DNA from: an uncultured Methylophilaceae bacterium
Lineage (GTDB): Bacteria; Pseudomonadota; Gammaproteobacteria; Burkholderiales; Methylophilaceae
Length of the DNA stretch: 44,563 nt
Reading direction: 5' to 3'
Assembly: GCA_903899965.1 (NCBI GenBank)
Contig: CAIULB010000017.1
Location: 1-44,563, forward strand
A program made the translations under genes and the position numbers. The notes under the pieces are model-generated. The model was not told the DNA's origin. It worked only from the letters and a program-made list of their open reading frames with translations, and made no database searches. How positions within the stretch are numbered: the first letter of the stretch is position 1; each line of letters opens with the position of its first letter. Positions 40,245-44,563 of this stretch are shown here, one piece after another.

Positions 40245-42137
40245 TTGAATAACATCGTCAAAAATATCGCGATATGGGTGATTGTTGCCATTATCCTCAT
40301 GACAGTCTTTAACCAATTTGCGAATAAAAATGGTGCGGACAATCAAATCGTTTACTCACAGTTCATCAATGAAGTGAAGCAAGGTCATGTGGCCAAAGTG
40401 ACCATTGAAGGCCGCGTTTTGCGTGGTGAAATGAATGATGGTAAGAAATTCAATTCTTATGCACCTTACGATCCAGGCATGATGGGTGACTTGCTTAAGA
40501 ACAATATCCGCGTTGAAGCGAAGCCAGAGCAAGAGCAATCATTATTGATGAGTCTCTTGATTAACTGGGGTCCGATGATTTTATTGATTGCCGTTTGGGT
40601 GTTCTTTATGCGCCAAATGCAAGGTGGCGGTAAGGGCGGAGCGTTCTCATTTGGTAAGAGCAAAGCGCGTCAATTAGACGAAGCCTCTAACCAAACTACC
40701 TTTGCTGATGTGGCAGGTTGTGACGAAGCCAAAGAAGAAGTTTCTGAGTTAGTTGAGTTCTTACGTGACCCAGGTAAATTCCAAAAGTTAGGTGGTCGTA
40801 TTCCACGTGGCGTGTTGATGGTTGGCCCTCCAGGGACCGGTAAAACCTTGCTTGCAAAAGCGATTGCGGGTGAGGCAAAAGTGCCATTTTTTACTATTTC
40901 CGGTTCTGATTTCGTTGAGATGTTTGTCGGTGTTGGCGCGGCACGTGTGCGTGATATGTTCGAACAAGCTAAAAAGGCTGCGCCATGCATCATCTTCATC
41001 GATGAAATTGATGCGGTAGGCCGTCATCGTGGCGCTGGCACAGGGGGCGGTAACGATGAGCGTGAGCAAACCTTAAACCAGATGCTCGTTGAGATGGATG
41101 GCTTTGAGCCTAATTCTGGCGTGATTGTGATTGCTGCGACCAACCGTGCAGATGTGCTCGATAAAGCTTTACTTCGTCCAGGTCGTTTTGACCGTCAGGT
41201 GATGGTGGGCTTGCCCGATATTCGTGGCCGCGAGCAGATCCTACTCGTGCACATGCGTAAAGTGCCTATCGACGCTGATGTTAAAGCAGACATTCTTGCC
41301 CGTGGCACACCTGGCTTTTCTGGGGCTGATTTAGCTAACTTAGTGAATGAAGCTGCACTCTTTGCCGCACGTCGTAATAAACGCACAGTGGATATGTCTG
41401 ACTTTGAAGATGCGAAAGATAAAATCTTTATGGGCCCAGAACGTACCTCGATGGTCATGCGTGAGGAAGAGCGTCGCAATACGGCTTACCACGAGTCTGG
41501 TCATGCAGTCGTAGCGAAGCTATTACCTAAGGCTGATCCAGTGCACAAGGTGACGATCATGCCGCGCGGCTGGGCATTGGGTTTAACATGGCAGTTGCCA
41601 GAGTTTGACCGTATCAGTAACTATCGCGATAAGATGTTAGAAGAGATCTCGATTTTGTTTGGTGGTCGTATCGCTGAAGAGATCTTCATGCATCAGATGT
41701 CTACCGGCGCATCGAATGACTTTGAGCGCGCGACTAAATTAGCGCGTGATATGGTGACACGTTACGGCATGTCTGATGCGCTTGGCACAATGGTGTATGC
41801 GGGTAATGAACAAGATTCACTCTTTGGTAGCATGTCATCTAAAACGGTATCTGAAGCAACGCAACAAAAAGTGGACGCTGAAATTCGCCGCATTTTGGAT
41901 GAGCAATATGCGATTGCACGCAAACTATTAGAAGATAACCGCGATAAGGTTGAGGCGATGACAGCGGCATTGCTTGAGTGGGAAACCATTGATGCCGAGC
42001 AGATTAATGACATTATGTCTGGTCAGCCACCGAGAGCGCCTAAGCCTAGCCAAGCGAGTAATAAAGCGGCTAAGGGCGATAGCGGTACAACAGGCAGCCA
42101 ACCAACTGCTGCGCCACAACCTGCTGCTAAAAACTAA
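40245..42137 (+). CDS. ftsH: ATP-dependent zinc metalloprotease FtsH
   Basis: FtsH is the membrane AAA protease that degrades LpxC, sigma32 and damaged membrane proteins. There are two N-terminal membrane helices (about 5-24 and 102-121) with a periplasmic domain between them. The AAA module has Walker A GPPGTGKT, Walker [12 protein letters not shown] and the second region of homology with LLRPGRFDR. The zinc site is HESGH, and a Pro/Ala/Gln-rich tail follows. I choose TTG 40245, 7 bases after AGGA, giving the canonical [14 protein letters not shown] 40239 is in frame but too close to the ribosome site. Confidence 0.97.
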   Translation: MNNIVKNIAIWVIVAIILMTVFNQFANKNGADNQIVYSQFINEVKQGHVAKVTIEGRVLRGEMNDGKKFNSYAPYDPGMMGDLLKNNIRVEAKPEQEQSLLMSLLINWGPMILLIAVWVFFMRQMQGGGKGGAFSFGKSKARQLDEASNQTTFADVAGCDEAKEEVSELVEFLRDPGKFQKLGGRIPRGVLMVGPPGTGKTLLAKAIAGEAKVPFFTISGSDFVEMFVGVGAARVRDMFEQAKKAAPCIIFIDEIDAVGRHRGAGTGGGNDEREQTLNQMLVEMDGFEPNSGVIVIAATNRADVLDKALLRPGRFDRQVMVGLPDIRGREQILLVHMRKVPIDADVKADILARGTPGFSGADLANLVNEAALFAARRNKRTVDMSDFEDAKDKIFMGPERTSMVMREEERRNTAYHESGHAVVAKLLPKADPVHKVTIMPRGWALGLTWQLPEFDRISNYRDKMLEEISILFGGRIAEEIFMHQMSTGASNDFERATKLARDMVTRYGMSDALGTMVYAGNEQDSLFGSMSSKTVSEATQQKVDAEIRRILDEQYAIARKLLEDNRDKVEAMTAALLEWETIDAEQINDIMSGQPPRAPKPSQASNKAAKGDSGTTGSQPTAAPQPAAKN

Positions 42138-42153
42138 ATCATTGATCTTAAAA

Positions 42154-42207
42154 CATGGTAAGCCATGCGGTGTGTTGGGTTAATCATCCAGTGCGCCTCA
42201 TGGCTTA
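42154..42207 (+). other. Alternative hairpins between ftsH and folP
   Basis: TAAGCCATG (42159-42167) pairs perfectly with CATGGCTTA (42199-42207), and the stem extends by weaker pairs inward. The same first arm can instead pair locally with CATGG at 42154-42158. The long hairpin ends 6 bases before the folP ATG. Confidence 0.55.
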
Positions 42208-42213
42208 ATTAAT

Positions 42214-43038
42214 ATGCAATTTCTCTGCGGTAGATTTGAGCTCGATCTCTCCACGCCACGTGTCATGGGTATTGTGAATGTCACCCCTGACTCATTCTCC
42301 GATGGCGGAAAATTTAACACAACAGATAAAGCCGTTGCCCACGCGATGGAATTAGTAGCGCAAGGCGCTGATATTTTAGATATTGGCGGCGAGTCCACTC
42401 GTCCTGGTGCCACGCCTGTGCCGCTCGAGGAGGAGCTTAATCGTGTCATTCCTGTCATTAAGGCCTTGGTACAAGCGGGCGTTCCACTTTCAATTGATAC
42501 CTACAAGCCAGAAGTGATGCGCGCGGCGATTGATGCGGGTGCGGACATTGTTAATGATGTTTGTGCTTTGCGAGAGCCAAATGCGCTTGAGATTGTTGCG
42601 GCTAGCAAAGTGGGTGTGTGCTTGATGCACATGCAAGGTCGTCCACAAACAATGCAGGCCGACCCGCAATATCAAGATGTGGTAAAAGAGGTGACTGACT
42701 TTCTAGCTGCAAGGTTAAAAGCGTCAGAGCAGGCTGGTATTGCGCGTGAGCGCATCGTATTAGACCCGGGCTTCGGCTTTGGTAAACGTACTTCACATAA
42801 CCTGACTTTGCTTAATCACTTATCAAGTCTACAATCCTTAGGCTTGCCTTTGTTAATCGGACTCTCTCGTAAATCAGTGCTGGGCCAGGTAGTGGGCTCG
42901 GCAGTAGATGAGCGCATCCATGCGAGCATCGCCGCCTCAGTGGTCTCGGTGATGAGGGGTGCGAACATTGTGCGTGTGCACGATGTGAAGCCAACGGTGG
43001 ATGCCTTAAAAATTGTTTCTGCCGTGATGCAGAATTAA
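42214..43038 (+). CDS. folP: Dihydropteroate synthase
   Basis: FolP condenses 6-hydroxymethyl-dihydropterin pyrophosphate with p-aminobenzoate; it is the sulfonamide target. The 274-residue TIM barrel has signature 1 (GIVNVTPDSFSDGG), signature 2 (ILDIGGESTRPGA), SIDTYKPEVMRAAI, LDPGFGFGK and IGLSRKS. No clear ribosome site precedes ATG 42214, where the end of an inverted repeat lies. ftsH-folP-glmM order is conserved in proteobacteria. Confidence 0.97.
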   Translation: MQFLCGRFELDLSTPRVMGIVNVTPDSFSDGGKFNTTDKAVAHAMELVAQGADILDIGGESTRPGATPVPLEEELNRVIPVIKALVQAGVPLSIDTYKPEVMRAAIDAGADIVNDVCALREPNALEIVAASKVGVCLMHMQGRPQTMQADPQYQDVVKEVTDFLAARLKASEQAGIARERIVLDPGFGFGKRTSHNLTLLNHLSSLQSLGLPLLIGLSRKSVLGQVVGSAVDERIHASIAASVVSVMRGANIVRVHDVKPTVDALKIVSAVMQN

Positions 43039-43081
43039 AAATAAGCTTTAAAAAAAGAGATGTTTTAAGAAGATAATCATA

Positions 43082-44440
43082 ATGAGTAAAAAATATTTTG
43101 GTACAGATGGTATTCGTGGTCGTGTTGGCACAAGTCCAATTACACCTGAGTTCGTGATGCGCTTAGGTTATGCCGCTGGCCGCGTGCTAGCCAATGCAGA
43201 TCGTCATCTAGCCAAAGATGCGCGCCCAACCGTGTTGATTGGTAAAGATACCCGTATCTCTGGCTATATGCTTGAGTCTGCTTTACAGGCAGGGCTCTGT
43301 GCCGCTGGCGTCAATGTGCGCCTCACAGGGCCAATGCCGACACCTGCTGTGGCCTATTTAACCCGTGCCTTAAGAGCGCAAGCGGGTATTGTGATTTCAG
43401 CCTCACACAATCCTTTTGAAGATAACGGCATTAAGTTTTTCTCAAGTCTTGGTACCAAGTTGCCTGATGACATTGAGCATGCGATTGAAGAAGAACTTGA
43501 TAAGCCGATGGAAGTGATGCCATCAGCGGCTTTAGGTCGTGTAAAGCGGATTGATGATGCTGCAGGACGCTATGTTGAGTTTTGCAAAAGTACATTCCCG
43601 AATGACTTAGATTTGCGCGGCTTAAAGATCGTGCTCGATTGCGCCAATGGCGCGACTTACCACGTTGCCCCGCCAGTGTTTCATGAGCTTGGTGCAGAAG
43701 TGATTGCGATTGCCAATCAGCCGGATGGTCTAAATATCAACGCAGACTCTGGCACCACGCATCCGCAAGCTTTATGCAAAGCGGTGGTTGAGCATCAAGC
43801 GGATTTAGGAATTGCGTTTGATGGTGATGGCGACCGCGTGATGATGGTGGATTCAGCAGGAAATCTGCTCGATGGCGACCAACTGCTCTATATCATCGCC
43901 AAGCATAGACATCAGCAAGGTGAGCTTGGCGGCGGGGTCGTTGGCACCTTAATGACTAATCTTGCTTTAGAACATTATTTCCAAAAAACGAATATTGCTT
44001 TTACCCGTGCAAAAGTAGGCGACAGGCATGTACGTGAGATGCTGGTGAAAAATGATTGGCAACTGGGTGGCGAGAACTCGGGCCACATTCTCTGCCTAGA
44101 TAAACATACCAGCGGCGATGGCATCATCGCCGCACTACAAGTATTAGCCGCGCTGAACGCGCAAAATAAAACACTGCTTGAAGTCGGTAAAACTTTGGCT
44201 TTATATCCACAAGTGTTAATTAATGTACCTGTAAAACGTCGTATCGATATGGACAGTAATCATGCTGTCCAGGCCGCCGTGAAAAAGGCAGAACATATAC
44301 TCAATGGTCACGGACGTATCTTACTGAGGGTCTCGGGAACTGAGTTGAAGTTTCGGGTCATGGTCGAGGGCATTGATGGCAGCTTGGTTAATCAGTTAGC
44401 TAAAGAAATCGCCGATGTGTTGGCAGAGCAAGCCAAATAG
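43082..44440 (+). CDS. glmM: Phosphoglucosamine mutase
   Basis: GlmM interconverts glucosamine 6-phosphate and glucosamine 1-phosphate on the way to UDP-GlcNAc for peptidoglycan and LPS. The 452-residue protein starts [14 protein letters not shown]. It has the phosphoserine loop [17 protein letters not shown] (Ser108), the metal loop [12 protein letters not shown], the sugar-binding [10 protein letters not shown] and the phosphate loop [14 protein letters not shown]. Full length. It is the last gene of the rlmE-ftsH-folP-glmM run. Confidence 0.98.
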   Translation: MSKKYFGTDGIRGRVGTSPITPEFVMRLGYAAGRVLANADRHLAKDARPTVLIGKDTRISGYMLESALQAGLCAAGVNVRLTGPMPTPAVAYLTRALRAQAGIVISASHNPFEDNGIKFFSSLGTKLPDDIEHAIEEELDKPMEVMPSAALGRVKRIDDAAGRYVEFCKSTFPNDLDLRGLKIVLDCANGATYHVAPPVFHELGAEVIAIANQPDGLNINADSGTTHPQALCKAVVEHQADLGIAFDGDGDRVMMVDSAGNLLDGDQLLYIIAKHRHQQGELGGGVVGTLMTNLALEHYFQKTNIAFTRAKVGDRHVREMLVKNDWQLGGENSGHILCLDKHTSGDGIIAALQVLAALNAQNKTLLEVGKTLALYPQVLINVPVKRRIDMDSNHAVQAAVKKAEHILNGHGRILLRVSGTELKFRVMVEGIDGSLVNQLAKEIADVLAEQAK

Positions 44441-44456
44441 ATTCATATTGGCATAA

Positions 44457-44494
44457 CAAAATAAAAAGCCCGCTGATGCGGGCTTTTTATTTTG
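44457..44494. terminator. Strong bidirectional terminator between glmM and glnS
   Basis: A 17-base-pair perfect inverted repeat (GCCCGC / GCGGGC core with A/T-rich outer arms) and a TGAT loop. It starts 17 bases after the glmM stop and lies 10 bases after the glnS stop on the other strand. Confidence 0.95.
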
Positions 44495-44503
44495 TTAGTA
44501 AAC

Positions 44504-44563
44504 TTACTTCTGCCAAGTATCTTTCAGCGTCACCGTTCTGTTAAACACCGGCTTGCCACCTCC
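44504..44563 (-). CDS. glnS: Glutaminyl-tRNA synthetase, C-terminal end (partial)
   Basis: The last 60 bases on the minus strand read GGGKPVFNRTVTLKDTWQK and a TAA stop. This closely resembles the C-terminus of GlnRS (E. coli: KPVFNRTVGLRDTWAK), the enzyme charging tRNA-Gln. Only 19 residues are in the window, so the call rests on this one motif. Confidence 0.8.
   Translation of the reverse strand, partial: GGGKPVFNRTVTLKDTWQK

Overview
The window looks like a piece of a betaproteobacterial chromosome, most probably from a methylotroph of the Methylophilaceae type (Methylotenera, Methylophilus or Methylobacillus relatives). This is an inference from protein flavour, gene order and the edd-eda pair, which in obligate methylotrophs of this group cleaves 6-phosphogluconate in the KDPG branch of the RuMP cycle. 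The DNA is almost fully coding. The longest stretch without a gene is 223 bases (15240-15462). I see no tRNA, rRNA, insertion sequence, CRISPR array or prophage gene.

Layout. 1-1662 (+): end of rsmD, then coaD, a YfhL-type ferredoxin and gloA. 1729-5499 (-): the grpE-dnaK-dnaJ chaperone operon, with a sigma32-type promoter before grpE and a second, near-perfect one between grpE and dnaK. 5680-15239: a lipopolysaccharide region. It starts with a Kdo 3-hydroxylase (kdoO, +) convergent with a minus-strand operon (lpxL, waaC and three glycosyltransferases). A lone plus-strand GT9 gene follows, then a second minus-strand operon of three glycosyltransferases. 15463-17953 (+): edd-eda with a clear sigma70-type promoter and a terminator after eda. 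18038-20806 (+): HAD hydrolase, ArnC/DPM-like GT2, a LAB_N membrane protein and a UDP-glucuronate 4-epimerase-like enzyme, probably one operon. 20817-24902 (-): heptose pathway genes hldD-gmhA-hldE-waaF. 24979-27129 (-): hrcA-hemH. 27239-29771 (+): nadK-recN. 29887-30690 (+): a secreted or membrane TPR/Gly-Tyr-rich protein of unknown role. 30740-31168 (-): fur. 31257-33611 (+): an unusually long BamE-type lipoprotein and dapB. 33758-38105: carA-carB. 38207-39154: greA and a DUF4149 membrane protein. 39179-39466 (-): yhbY. 39530-44440 (+): rlmE-ftsH-folP-glmM, closed by a strong terminator. The last 60 bases hold the end of glnS on the minus strand.

How the parts work together. About 19 kb serves the cell envelope: heptose precursor synthesis (gmhA, hldE, hldD), heptose transfer (waaC, waaF, a WaaQ-like GT9), lipid A acylation (lpxL), Kdo hydroxylation (kdoO), outer-core assembly (six further glycosyltransferases) and possibly a lipid-linked hexuronic acid module (18714-20806). 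The glycosyltransferase block 8415-15239 is visibly richer in A+T than the housekeeping flanks, as is usual for variable LPS loci. The rest is housekeeping: protein folding, pyrimidine/arginine precursor, folate, heme, NADP, lysine/peptidoglycan precursors and RNA methylation.

I did not find a clearly new defence or mobile system. The most unusual signals are: two adjacent glycosyltransferase genes that both carry an A10 tract at codons 4-7, as in phase-variable genes; a 502-residue BamE fused to an NTF2-like domain with duplicated Trp/Phe motifs; the duplicated sigma32 promoters; and the GT2/LAB_N/epimerase module.
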